Positions 8,505-16,548 of a DNA stretch of 64,000 bases are shown one piece after another. Position numbers and translations under genes: made by a program. A model generated the notes under the pieces. It did no database searches. It had not been told where the DNA came from and saw only the letters and a program-made list of their open reading frames with translations. How positions within the stretch are numbered: the stretch's first letter is position 1; each line of letters opens with the position of its first letter. Location of the stretch: positions 224,449-288,448 of the forward strand of contig JABCYZ010000005.1 in assembly GCA_013289955.1 (NCBI GenBank). The letters are read 5' to 3'. This DNA is from Acidobacteriota bacterium. Lineage in GTDB: Bacteria > Acidobacteriota > Terriglobia > Acidiferrales > UBA7541.

Positions 8505-9686
8505 TCAGTGCACGAGGTCAGAAGCGTAAACGAGATGCACACCACGCGCCTCCGCCTGAGGGAGGATTTCGCTTAGCGCTTTTAGCGTCGCAGGGTGGGG
8601 ATGTCCGATGGCGATCGCTTCTCCTTTTGCCTTGGCTCCGCGGAGAGCCAGCTCGAGCTGCTTGCGCACGGCGGAAACTTCCACCACATCGTCGAGGAAT
8701 GGAACATTCCGGAAGCCGGAGCGAACACCGGAGCGCTGCGCGGTGTCATAAGCGACGGTCGCCGCAGTGGTTCGGCTGTCCACGTAGAAGAGGTTCCATT
8801 TTTGCAGAAGAAGCATCAGTTCTTCCATCAGCGCGGGATCGGCGGTGGCTTCTGACCCTTGATGATTATTGACGCCGGAAGCATTGGGAACGCTCTGCAT
8901 CATCTGTTCGAAAAGCACGGGAATGTCGTCCGCGGGCATACCCGGATGGAGTTCCTCGGCTTCGGGCATTTCGTTTCCAACGGATTGCATGGGCAGATGA
9001 AGCATGACTTCGTAGCCGCGACGGTGCGCTTCTTCCGCGATATCGACGGAATGCGCGTGATGGGGCAGTACGGAGATGGTCAGAGGATAGGGCAGAGCGA
9101 AGATCGCATCGGCGGCGGCGCGATCGTTGCCGAGATCGTCGAGGATGATTGCGAGACGCGCACTGCCGTTCTTTTCGCCTTGCTGTCTGGAAGCCGGCAG
9201 AGCGGTGCGTGCCGCGATCGGAGCAACGATATGCACCGAAGTCGTGATCACGCCCCCGCTGCGGTAATCCAGGCGCAGAAGCGCTCCGGAGCTGGTCTCC
9301 GCATCTCGCGTGAGGTTATGCGAAGTGGCGATGCGGTCCAGGGATTGAATGAGACTCGCGACAGACGCTCGCCGGGATTGTTCGGAGCCGCCGGCAGGCA
9401 GCGCGACAAAGAGGCGGTCCGCTCGATCCGCATGCGAGCCGTCAAACTGGAGGTGCGAGACGATGTCTCCCGGCTGTTTGCTGAAACCCGCTGAGGCATG
9501 AATCATTTCGCGGGTGATGGCGTGGACTTGACCGGGGGAAAGCCGTTTTGCGTGCTCGCTCTTGCAGCCCCACAAAAAAAGAGACGCTGCCAGAAACAAG
9601 ACGAGCGGAATTGCCGCGGGGAACCTGACGCGGACGGCAGATTGAGATGCAAGAACTCGATTTGTTGACCCGAGCCGAACGAGCAC
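8505..9686 (-). CDS. divergent polysaccharide deacetylase (YibQ-like)
   Basis: A 393-aa protein of the divergent polysaccharide deacetylase family. Conserved segments are ILDDLG near residue 180, VMLHLPM near 233 and GVNNHQGS near 273, where deacetylases bind metal. The N-terminus has a hydrophobic segment ending LFLWGC, a likely lipobox, so the protein may be a periplasmic lipoprotein. The start is a GTG six nt after the S41-like gene stop. In many bacteria yibQ homologues follow an S41 protease and envC, so the neighbour supports a cell-wall role. The actual substrate is not established. Confidence 0.85.
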   Translation of the reverse strand: MLVRLGSTNRVLASQSAVRVRFPAAIPLVLFLAASLFLWGCKSEHAKRLSPGQVHAITREMIHASAGFSKQPGDIVSHLQFDGSHADRADRLFVALPAGGSEQSRRASVASLIQSLDRIATSHNLTRDAETSSGALLRLDYRSGGVITTSVHIVAPIAARTALPASRQQGEKNGSARLAIILDDLGNDRAAADAIFALPYPLTISVLPHHAHSVDIAEEAHRRGYEVMLHLPMQSVGNEMPEAEELHPGMPADDIPVLFEQMMQSVPNASGVNNHQGSEATADPALMEELMLLLQKWNLFYVDSRTTAATVAYDTAQRSGVRSGFRNVPFLDDVVEVSAVRKQLELALRGAKAKGEAIAIGHPHPATLKALSEILPQAEARGVHLVYASDLVH

Positions 9687-9692
9687 AGAACG

Positions 9693-10925
9693 CTAGGCGG
9701 CTTTTTTCTGTGGAGCCTTCAGGAGTTCGAGGGCTTTGCGGAAGATCGGATCTTCGGGAGATAGCGGGCGAGGAGCCACAGGCTCTTTTTGGGCATCGGC
9801 GGAGCCGCCGTCGTCTTCGCCGGAGTCGGTGTCGTCCTCGGCCGAGGCACGCACGACTTCGGAAGGCACAACACCTTCCTCGAGAATCGACTTCCCGTCT
9901 CCATTGTAGTAGTTGGCGACCGTCAGGAAGAGAGCCGCGCCGTCATCAAGCGAAATCAGCTTCTGCTCCGAGGCAAGCCCAAAGGTGCGCTCGCCAACGA
10001 CGTCGCCGCGATGGTTCGTTACGATGGCAGAGGCCAGCACCTCGGCTGAGCCAGAAGTGGTGGCATCGATAAGCACGGAAACGGGAGCCTTCCAGACTAC
10101 CTTGCCGGGATCGGCGGCGAAAACCTGCGTGGTAACCGTTTGGCCGCGGAGTGTCACCAATGTCCCGGAAGGAACGAAAAGCTTGGCGACGGCAATCGCT
10201 TCCGAAACCGGCCCGCGGCCGCAATCCCGAACATCGAGGACCACTTTATGAATACCCTGCTTCTCCGCGTCCTGCAGTTTCAAGCGAATCTCGTCGGCGC
10301 GCCCGGGATCGAGCGAAGGCAAGCGAAGGACGAGAATATCGGGATCTACTTTGGCAGTGATGATCTTTGGGGTGGCGAGCTTCTCGCGAACAAGGTCTAC
10401 TTCGTCCGGATCCGCTTTGCCACGGCGAATGACGCCTACTTTTACTCCAGAACCAGGCTGCCCGTGCAGGAAGTTCATGGCTTGGCCGACGGACATATCC
10501 CGCGACGTGAAGCCTGCAACGGACTCAAATATGTCGCCGCTATGGATGCCTGCTTTTTCAGCAGGACTATCCGGCAAAACAGAAACCACAATAATGTAGC
10601 CGAAGCGCTTGCTTAACGTTAGGCCCGCATCGCCATTGGCATTCGCGGCCTGCTTTTGTTTGTACTCGGTGTACTCGCGGGCGGTCAGGTAGCTGGATTG
10701 CGGGTCGAGAGATTCCAGCAAACCGTGGAGCGCTCCTGATGTCACCAAATGCAGATTCGGCTCGTCGACGTAATCCTGCTGGATTTTCTGCAACACTTCA
10801 CTGTAAACCGTGAGCGACTTGTACGCTTTGTCGTCCGGGGTGCGGCCGAGGACATGACCCAGCCCGGCGTAACAGAAGATAACCACCGATACGCAAAGAA
10901 CCCCAATGCGAGCCGCTCGATTCAT
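9693..10925 (-). CDS. S41 (C-terminal processing) peptidase-like protein, atypical active site
   Basis: A 410-aa envelope protein with an N-terminal membrane anchor (about 5-27), a PDZ-like domain (about 95-170) and the S41 fold (about 185-360, with VLDVRDCGRGPVSEA). Known family members use a Ser-Lys dyad. Aligned by eye to E. coli Prc, the serine segment here reads TTSGSAE (289-295) instead of the usual SASASE type, and the lysine position is Leu317 (TFGL instead of TFGK). It may therefore be inactive or use a shifted dyad. It is co-directional with the deacetylase, 6 nt away. Confidence 0.85.
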   Translation of the reverse strand: MNRAARIGVLCVSVVIFCYAGLGHVLGRTPDDKAYKSLTVYSEVLQKIQQDYVDEPNLHLVTSGALHGLLESLDPQSSYLTAREYTEYKQKQAANANGDAGLTLSKRFGYIIVVSVLPDSPAEKAGIHSGDIFESVAGFTSRDMSVGQAMNFLHGQPGSGVKVGVIRRGKADPDEVDLVREKLATPKIITAKVDPDILVLRLPSLDPGRADEIRLKLQDAEKQGIHKVVLDVRDCGRGPVSEAIAVAKLFVPSGTLVTLRGQTVTTQVFAADPGKVVWKAPVSVLIDATTSGSAEVLASAIVTNHRGDVVGERTFGLASEQKLISLDDGAALFLTVANYYNGDGKSILEEGVVPSEVVRASAEDDTDSGEDDGGSADAQKEPVAPRPLSPEDPIFRKALELLKAPQKKAA

Positions 10926-10993
10926 GCCTCACCTATCCCCTTCTGAAATCCCATCTAAAAATAATGCCAGGCAGTCCCTAAAAACAGGCTCCA

Positions 10994-11002
10994 ATTATAA
11001 CA
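10994..11002 (-). promoter_or_regulatory. extended -10 promoter for the S41/deacetylase operon
   Basis: The minus strand reads TGTTATAAT, a perfect TATAAT (10999-10994) with the TGn extension. No good -35 box is present, which is normal for extended -10 promoters. Transcription would start near 10987, giving a leader of about 62 nt. The remainder of 10926-11238, 313 nt in all, shows no gene, and no clear lpxC promoter could be identified in it. Confidence 0.5.
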
Positions 11003-11238
11003 CTCTCCCTGTTGGGACGCGGCGGGAATGAGAAAGGAAGCCTGGGAGGGGGAAGGAATCAGAAGCCGTTTTGGTGTTTGGACGTGCAGGTGGGGTGGAA
11101 GACACGCCCAGGAGACCAAACGATGCGTAATAGACACACCAGAACCAAAACATCGCCCCGGTGTTCGTATAAGTTACTGAAAAATATGGACAAAGAGAGG
11201 AAACCCTGGCCGACAACATGCTATCTTAGGAAGGGGCC

Positions 11239-12147
11239 ATGTTTCAATCCACCATAGCTCGCGAGGCGTCCGCTGAAGGTGTGGGTCTTCACACCGGCGT
11301 CTTCGGACATGTGCGCTTGCTCCCTGCGCCCGCCGACACCGGCATCGTGTTCCGCCGGATGGACCTCGACAATTTTCCCATCGAGGCACAGGGACACAAC
11401 GTCGCCCGCGTCAGTTATGCCACGAGCCTCATGAAACAGGGCGTGTTGCTCTCGACAACCGAACATCTGCTTGCCGCGATCTATTCCTGCGGGATCGACA
11501 ACATCTACATCGACATTGACTCCATCGAGATTCCCATTTTGGATGGCTCGGCCGAGCCATTCATGCAAATGCTTGAGCACGCCGGCGTTCGTAAGCTCCG
11601 CCGCAAGCGCCGCTACCTGAAGGTAGTGAAACCCCTGGAAGTGGAGGAAGGCGACAGGCGCATCGGCATCTATCCCGCTGACGAATTTCGCGTGCGCTGC
11701 TACGTCGATTTCCCTCATCCGCTCGTAGGACAGCAAGAAGTCGAGATGGTGGTGAACCCGGAGACCTTCCGGCACCTCCTGGCCCGTGCGCGCACGTTCT
11801 GCTTCGAGCGGGACATCGAGCCGCTGCGCTCGATGGGCTTGATTCGCGGGGGTACGCTTGAAAACGCGATCGTCCTGACCAACGACGGCGTGATGAATGG
11901 GCCGCTGCGCTTTCCCGACGAGTTTGGCCGTCACAAAGCGCTGGATTTGATTGGCGATTTGGCCCTGGCGGGCTTGCCGTTGCTGGCGCGCGTCGAGGCC
12001 TACAAAGCGGGGCACGCCCTTCACACGCAGCTTGTGAGCCGTCTCTTAGGCGACGCCTCGCTCTGGACCATTACAACGGCGGAAGCCGCACCCGTCGAAC
12101 GCGAAGTTCGTCTCACCACGCTGTCTCCTGCGACCGCCACGGACTAG
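11239..12147 (+). CDS. lpxC: UDP-3-O-acyl-N-acetylglucosamine deacetylase
   Basis: Zinc-dependent deacetylase that performs the committed step of lipid A synthesis in the cytoplasm. All catalytic elements are visible: STTEHLLAA with base Glu75 and zinc ligand His76, HKALDLIGD with His232 and Asp236, and GHALH with His259, matching E. coli LpxC His79, His238, Asp242 and His265. The length of 302 aa is normal. The ATG has AGGAAGGGG just upstream. It shows that the organism makes lipopolysaccharide. It is transcribed divergently from the S41 operon. Confidence 0.97.
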   Translation: MFQSTIAREASAEGVGLHTGVFGHVRLLPAPADTGIVFRRMDLDNFPIEAQGHNVARVSYATSLMKQGVLLSTTEHLLAAIYSCGIDNIYIDIDSIEIPILDGSAEPFMQMLEHAGVRKLRRKRRYLKVVKPLEVEEGDRRIGIYPADEFRVRCYVDFPHPLVGQQEVEMVVNPETFRHLLARARTFCFERDIEPLRSMGLIRGGTLENAIVLTNDGVMNGPLRFPDEFGRHKALDLIGDLALAGLPLLARVEAYKAGHALHTQLVSRLLGDASLWTITTAEAAPVEREVRLTTLSPATATD

Positions 12148-12151
12148 TCTC

Positions 12152-12200
12152 GCTGTCACCAAAGACAGCCGGGACGCGAGCCGCGCTACCGACTCTTTTT
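12152..12200 (+). terminator. weak terminator candidate after lpxC
   Basis: A perfect GCTGTC/GACAGC hairpin (12152-12169) lies just after the lpxC stop, followed by a short CGCG stem and a run of five T at 12196-12200. The distance between the main stem and the T-run is larger than in a canonical intrinsic terminator. The GACAGCCGGGAC part also occurs at 6964, so it may be a dispersed repeat. Confidence 0.3.
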
Positions 12201-12205
12201 AAAAT

Positions 12206-12982
12206 CTACTGAAGCGGGGAGCTGTCGACCGTAGCTGGCTCATCTCTGCTCACGCGGATGACGCCCGTCTCATCGACAAAGAAATGCCGAGTGCCGGTGG
12301 TGTTGTCGGTCATGGGATCGGCGGTGATTGTGTAGCTGACGACGCGGCCGAGATTGTCTGTGGCGCCGGGAGAGTAAAAGAATTTGTAGCCGCTTTTCAT
12401 TGCCACTGGCGTAGCGAGCACACGGCCAATAAGGTTCGCTCCTGTGCAGTCACCTCTGCCGGGGCCAAGGTTCTCGACCGAAGGCGGGAATCCCAGGGTC
12501 GCGCAGTGGCTCTGGAAGGTCACGATCGCTGTGTTGTATGTGCGCAGGGTGCCGACTGCGGAAGCTTCGTTCGCTGCCATTTTTGCGCGCAAGAGATTGG
12601 GGATCGCGATGGCGGCAATGATCAAGATCACCGGAAGGAAAACCACCTGGGCATAGCCCATCACCATGCCTGCTATGGCGAGGCCGTCTCCTTTGAGCTG
12701 GCCAGCCTTTTTCTTGATGTCCGAGAGTGCCAGATGCCCCAGGATGATCGCCGGTATAGCGGCAAAAAACGGCAGTATCACGTAGGCTGCGATTCCGCAG
12801 ATCAGGCTCGCAGTGGCCTTCCCGCTGGTCTCCTGTGGTCCCGTATAAGTCGCTGGAATTGCAGGGGATAGCGGAGACCGTCCGGCGAGGGGAGCGGGAA
12901 TCCCGCTTAACCCGTTGCCGCACGAGGGACAAAAAGACACACCTTCCGCGACCGATGCCTTACAGCGTGAGCAGGTTTGCAT
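12206..12982 (-). CDS. zinc-ribbon / DUF4190 / pilin-like membrane protein
   Basis: A 258-aa composite protein: an N-terminal zinc ribbon (CSRCKASV and CPSCG), a two-helix DUF4190-type membrane domain (about 55-110), then a hydrophobic helix and PNLLRAKMAANEASAVG. That last part resembles the N-terminal helix and start of the globular domain of type IV pilins, and a pseudopilin-like domain with two cysteines follows. GGAGGG lies 6 nt before ATG 12982, which decides this start over an upstream in-frame one at 13036. It is transcribed divergently from glmU. The function is unknown; such hybrids are common in Acidobacteria as far as I recall. Confidence 0.8.
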   Translation of the reverse strand: MQTCSRCKASVAEGVSFCPSCGNGLSGIPAPLAGRSPLSPAIPATYTGPQETSGKATASLICGIAAYVILPFFAAIPAIILGHLALSDIKKKAGQLKGDGLAIAGMVMGYAQVVFLPVILIIAAIAIPNLLRAKMAANEASAVGTLRTYNTAIVTFQSHCATLGFPPSVENLGPGRGDCTGANLIGRVLATPVAMKSGYKFFYSPGATDNLGRVVSYTITADPMTDNTTGTRHFFVDETGVIRVSRDEPATVDSSPLQ

Positions 12983-13146
12983 GCCGATCCCTCCTTTGCC
13001 GGAATGTCCGGCGTCCGGTGGATTCCGATAGCCCAATTGTGCACTACACTAGTCCGGCGACCGGATTACGTCCAGAACACATTCTGCACCTGCCTTGCTC
13101 CCAGCGATTGTCAAAGATGAGGGAGAGAGGCGAGAATGGAACTCTC

Positions 13147-14607
13147 ATGTCCAATCACGATCTGGCCATTGTCATTCTTGCGGCAGGAAAAGGCACGCGG
13201 CTCAAATCAAGCCTTGCAAAGGTATTGCACCGCGCAGGAGGACGCACGCTGATCGAACACGTGGTCCGCGCGTGCGCGCCGTTGGGCGCAAAGCAAACCA
13301 TCGTCGTCGTGGGGCATCAAGCCGAGTGGGTAAGCTCGATGGTCGAGCCGCTCGGCGCAGAGACCGTATTGCAGCAGCCGCAGCACGGCACCGGGCATGC
13401 GATGCAAGTCGCGCGCCGGACTCTCGGGAGAGCCAAGCTTGCCGTGGTTTTGCCGGGCGATGCGCCGCTGGTGCGCACGGAAACGCTCAAGGCTCTTGTC
13501 GCTGCGCATCGCGCGGGAGACGCCGCTGCCACGATATTAACCGCCGTGCTCGCCGATCCCTCGGGCTATGGGCGCATCTTGCGAAAGTCCGAAACGGCCG
13601 TCGGGGCCATCGTCGAAGAATCGCAGCTCACACAGGACCAGCGTGAACTGAACGAAATCAACTCCGCCATCTATTGCTTCACGCTGGAGAAACTTTGGCA
13701 GGCTTTGGCGCACGTCAAGCCGAACAACCGCCATCGCGAGTTGTACCTCACGGACACCATCGCCCTGATGACCTCTAAAGGCGAGACTGTGCTTGCGGAA
13801 GTCGCGCCCGATCCGCGCGAAGTTCTGGGCTGCAACACGCGAGCGGACTTGGCGGAAGTGGACCGCGTGTTTCGCGAACGGAAGCGCGCGGCGCTGATGG
13901 ACACGGGAGTGACGATTCAGCTGCCCGAGACGGTGCTGATCGACCCGGAAGTGACGGCGGGCGAAGACACGGTGATTGAGCCGGGCGTGCAACTGCTCGG
14001 AAAAACCAAAATCGGCGCGCGGTGCATGATTCGCAGCGGCAGCGTGCTGACCGATGCGTTGCTCGGCGATGACGTGACTGTCGAACCGCATTGCGTCGTA
14101 GCGCAAAGCCGTTTGGACGACCGCGTGATCATCGGGCCATTTGCCCGTTTGCGCCCGGACAATCACGTGAAGGCTGGAGCGCGCATCGGCAATTTTGTCG
14201 AGCTGAAGAAGAGCACCATCGGCGAAGGCACGAAAGCGATGCACTTGACGTATCTCGGCGACACGAAAATCGGGGCAAAATCGAATATCGGCGCGGGCAC
14301 TATCACCTGCAATTACGATGGTTTCCACAAATATCCGACGTCGATTGGCAACAAAGTGTTTATTGGAAGCGATAGCGCCCTGGTGGCGCCTGTCCGCATC
14401 GGCGACGGCGCTTACGTCGCGGCGGGCTCGACGATCACCGACAATGTCCCCGCCGACGCGCTGGCGGTCGCGCGCGGCCGCCAGGTGAATAAACCGGGCT
14501 GGGCTTCCAGGAAACGCCGCGAACTGGCCGCCGCTGAAAATCCCAAGAAAACAAAGCGGGCCGGGAAGAAACCGAAGGCTCGCCGTCCCTCTAAAAAACG
14601 CCGCTGA
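13147..14607 (+). CDS. glmU: bifunctional UDP-GlcNAc pyrophosphorylase / GlcN-1-P acetyltransferase
   Basis: Cytoplasmic enzyme making UDP-GlcNAc for peptidoglycan and lipid A. The N-terminal nucleotidyltransferase begins with IVILAAGKGTRLKS, and the C-terminal left-handed beta-helix of hexapeptide repeats contains NFVELKKSTIGEGTK and the active-site NYDG. The length is 486 aa against about 456 in E. coli; the extra length is a Lys/Arg-rich tail after residue 455. The start at 13147 gives the usual N-terminus, but an in-frame ATG at 13117 cannot be excluded. Upstream codons back to 12835 belong to the divergent promoter region. Confidence 0.96.
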   Translation: MSNHDLAIVILAAGKGTRLKSSLAKVLHRAGGRTLIEHVVRACAPLGAKQTIVVVGHQAEWVSSMVEPLGAETVLQQPQHGTGHAMQVARRTLGRAKLAVVLPGDAPLVRTETLKALVAAHRAGDAAATILTAVLADPSGYGRILRKSETAVGAIVEESQLTQDQRELNEINSAIYCFTLEKLWQALAHVKPNNRHRELYLTDTIALMTSKGETVLAEVAPDPREVLGCNTRADLAEVDRVFRERKRAALMDTGVTIQLPETVLIDPEVTAGEDTVIEPGVQLLGKTKIGARCMIRSGSVLTDALLGDDVTVEPHCVVAQSRLDDRVIIGPFARLRPDNHVKAGARIGNFVELKKSTIGEGTKAMHLTYLGDTKIGAKSNIGAGTITCNYDGFHKYPTSIGNKVFIGSDSALVAPVRIGDGAYVAAGSTITDNVPADALAVARGRQVNKPGWASRKRRELAAAENPKKTKRAGKKPKARRPSKKRR

Positions 14608-14748
14608 CAGCTGCTTCAGAAGTCTTGAGAATGGAGACGCCGGCTCATTCGCGCCTTGCCATCGGGGCCGAGCTCGCCACTCAGCGCCCGCATTGAATGC
14701 CAGCGAGCCGGGTGCTATCTTTCGCGTCAAGAAATGCGGAGATCGTCC

Positions 14749-15183
14749 ATGGCCGAACCTCGAACCAGAGCCGCCGTCGAATGCAGGATGATTGCACCCC
14801 AGTTCGTCGTGCCCGATGTTATAGCCGCTGCAGAGTATTACCGCGACGTCTTGGGATTTCGCATTCGCGGCTACTTCCTTGACCCTCCTATCTATGCGAT
14901 CGTTGCGCGAGATTCGGTCGCGATCCACTTTGGGAAGGTCGACGCAGGTATTGCCACCTCGCCCAATATCCAACGGCGCGAGGGAAGCATCGACGCCTAC
15001 ATTTGGGTGAACGACGTCGATTCTCTATTCGCGGAGTTGAAAGAACGCGGCGCAAAAATTGTCGAGCCCCCGACGACGCAAGTCTACGAGTGCTATGAAA
15101 TGGTGGTCGAGGATGGTTTCGGCTTTCGACTGGCTTTTGGGATGCCCGTCAGTTCAGCGCCTGACGCGGCCGCTCCATCCTGA
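14749..15183 (+). CDS. VOC superfamily (glyoxalase-like) protein
   Basis: A 144-aa protein with the paired beta-alpha-beta-beta-beta modules of the vicinal oxygen chelate fold: PQFVVPDVIAAAEYYRDVLGF opens the first half and SIDAYIWVNDVDSLFAELKERGAK the second. Family members include glyoxalases, dioxygenases and bleomycin-binding proteins; the substrate cannot be read here. ATG 14749 has GGAG 7 nt upstream and is preferred over the in-frame ATG at 14734. It sits between glmU and purQ on the same strand. Confidence 0.85.
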   Translation: MAEPRTRAAVECRMIAPQFVVPDVIAAAEYYRDVLGFRIRGYFLDPPIYAIVARDSVAIHFGKVDAGIATSPNIQRREGSIDAYIWVNDVDSLFAELKERGAKIVEPPTTQVYECYEMVVEDGFGFRLAFGMPVSSAPDAAAPS

Positions 15184-15263
15184 TCGATTTAGGAAAGAAC
15201 TTCCCGAGCGCCTGCGTGTGCTAAAATAGGAGTTCCCCGAATGCCCTACGGAGCCAACGCGCA

Positions 15264-15974
15264 ATGAAATTCGGAGTCGTTGTTTTCCCCGGGTCCAATT
15301 GCGACCACGACGCGTTCTACGCCATCGGCAATGTCCTGCACAAGCCCGTCGAATTCATCTGGCACCAGTCAGAGGATCTCGCAAATTGCGATGCCATCAT
15401 TTTGCCGGGCGGTTTTGCGCATGGCGATTATTTGCGCACCGGTGCGATCGCGCGTTTTTCGCCGGTGATGAAGTCTGTCGAGAAGTTTGCCAACAGCGGC
15501 GGTATGGTCCTCGGTATCTGCAACGGCTTCCAGATTCTCCTCGAAGCGGGTTTGCTGCCGGGCGCGATGATGCGCAACAGCGGTCTGCGCTACATTTGCC
15601 GCCACGTCCACATCCGCGTCGAGCAGACCGATACCCCGTTTACCAACGCAGCGCAGCGTGGACAAATCCTGACAGTCCCCATCGCGCACAACGACGGCAA
15701 CTATACCTCGGATGAGGCCACGCTCGCGGGGCTCGAGAAAAATCGCCAGGTCCTTTTCCGCTACACGACCCCGCACGGACCGGATGACGCCGCCGGCAAT
15801 CCCAACGGTTCGATGAACAATATCGCCGGCATCTGCAATCGCGAGCGCAATATCGCCGGGCTGATGCCCCATCCTGAACGCGCCGTCGAAACGGCCCTCG
15901 GTTCCGACGACGGCCTGGTCATTTTCAAGTCCATGGTCGAAGCGCTCGTCGGCGCAGCAAAGGCCTCGGCGTGA
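15264..15974 (+). CDS. purQ: phosphoribosylformylglycinamidine synthase, glutaminase subunit
   Basis: Class I glutamine amidotransferase subunit of FGAM synthase (step 4 of IMP synthesis). It opens with [16 protein letters not shown], has the nucleophile elbow GICNGFQ with the catalytic Cys near residue 87, and the C-terminal His-Glu pair in MPHPERA. The length of 236 aa is normal. It should work with PurL, encoded two genes downstream. A possible -10 box TAAAAT lies at 15222-15227; GGAG is about 10 nt before the ATG. No purS is seen next to it. Confidence 0.97.
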   Translation: MKFGVVVFPGSNCDHDAFYAIGNVLHKPVEFIWHQSEDLANCDAIILPGGFAHGDYLRTGAIARFSPVMKSVEKFANSGGMVLGICNGFQILLEAGLLPGAMMRNSGLRYICRHVHIRVEQTDTPFTNAAQRGQILTVPIAHNDGNYTSDEATLAGLEKNRQVLFRYTTPHGPDDAAGNPNGSMNNIAGICNRERNIAGLMPHPERAVETALGSDDGLVIFKSMVEALVGAAKASA

Positions 15975-16040
15975 AAATGGCGGCAGTTTTTTCAGGCAAA
16001 CCCCAGCCGCGCTCCACTCACTCCCGCTTTGAGCGATGCG

Positions 16041-16529
16041 ATGAATGAAGAACTCTCTGAACTGAGCTACGAAGAGTTTGTTCGCGCCCGGAATTTGCAC
16101 TGGCAGGGAGAAGCAAAGAAACTGGAGCCGGGCGCGGTCGTTCCGGATTTCGATAAAGTTGCCAGCGGGGAAGATGCCAGCACTTTCATGCTCTACGCGC
16201 CGGGCCCTCGAGGCGTTTTCGCCGTGTTTGAAGATTCCGCGAAAACCGGCTGGTTTTATCTCTACGGCGCGAAGCAGCGTGCCATCTTGAAATGCGCGCA
16301 GGTCTACAGTCGCGCAAACGTTGTGGTTGACGAGGATGTCGTGGACATCGGGTGGGCGGTGGACGGCTCGGCCTGCGGTCTTGCCGTTTGGGGCGAGTTT
16401 CGCGCCTTTCTGGGAGTCTCCGACGATTTGAAAGTGCAGAAGCAGGTGATGGACGCGGAAGAACGCGGCATTCCCGCCAGCGACTGGCCCGCAGGTTTCG
16501 ATCGTTATCTCGAACCGAAAATCGACTGA
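16041..16529 (+). CDS. DUF2251-like protein between purQ and purL
   Basis: A 162-aa cytoplasmic protein. The segment [19 protein letters not shown] followed by CAQVYS resembles the DUF2251 family, whose function is unknown; I base this on memory of the family pattern. The ATG at 16041 is preferred over a TTG at 16029, though its ribosome-binding site is weak. It is co-directional with purQ (66 nt) and purL (19 nt), so it is probably in the purine operon. Nothing in the sequence suggests a direct purine role. Confidence 0.75.
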   Translation: MNEELSELSYEEFVRARNLHWQGEAKKLEPGAVVPDFDKVASGEDASTFMLYAPGPRGVFAVFEDSAKTGWFYLYGAKQRAILKCAQVYSRANVVVDEDVVDIGWAVDGSACGLAVWGEFRAFLGVSDDLKVQKQVMDAEERGIPASDWPAGFDRYLEPKID

Positions 16530-16548
16530 AGGACCGCGAACCGTACAA

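Noticed and set aside
12835..13146. GlmU frame extended upstream to give 590 aa
   Set aside because: The extension overlaps the divergent gene and promoter region and is not GlmU-like; family N-terminus starts at 13147.
13537..14973. 478-aa open frame antisense to glmU
   Set aside because: Composition is that of a mirror frame of a GC-rich gene; glmU is certain.
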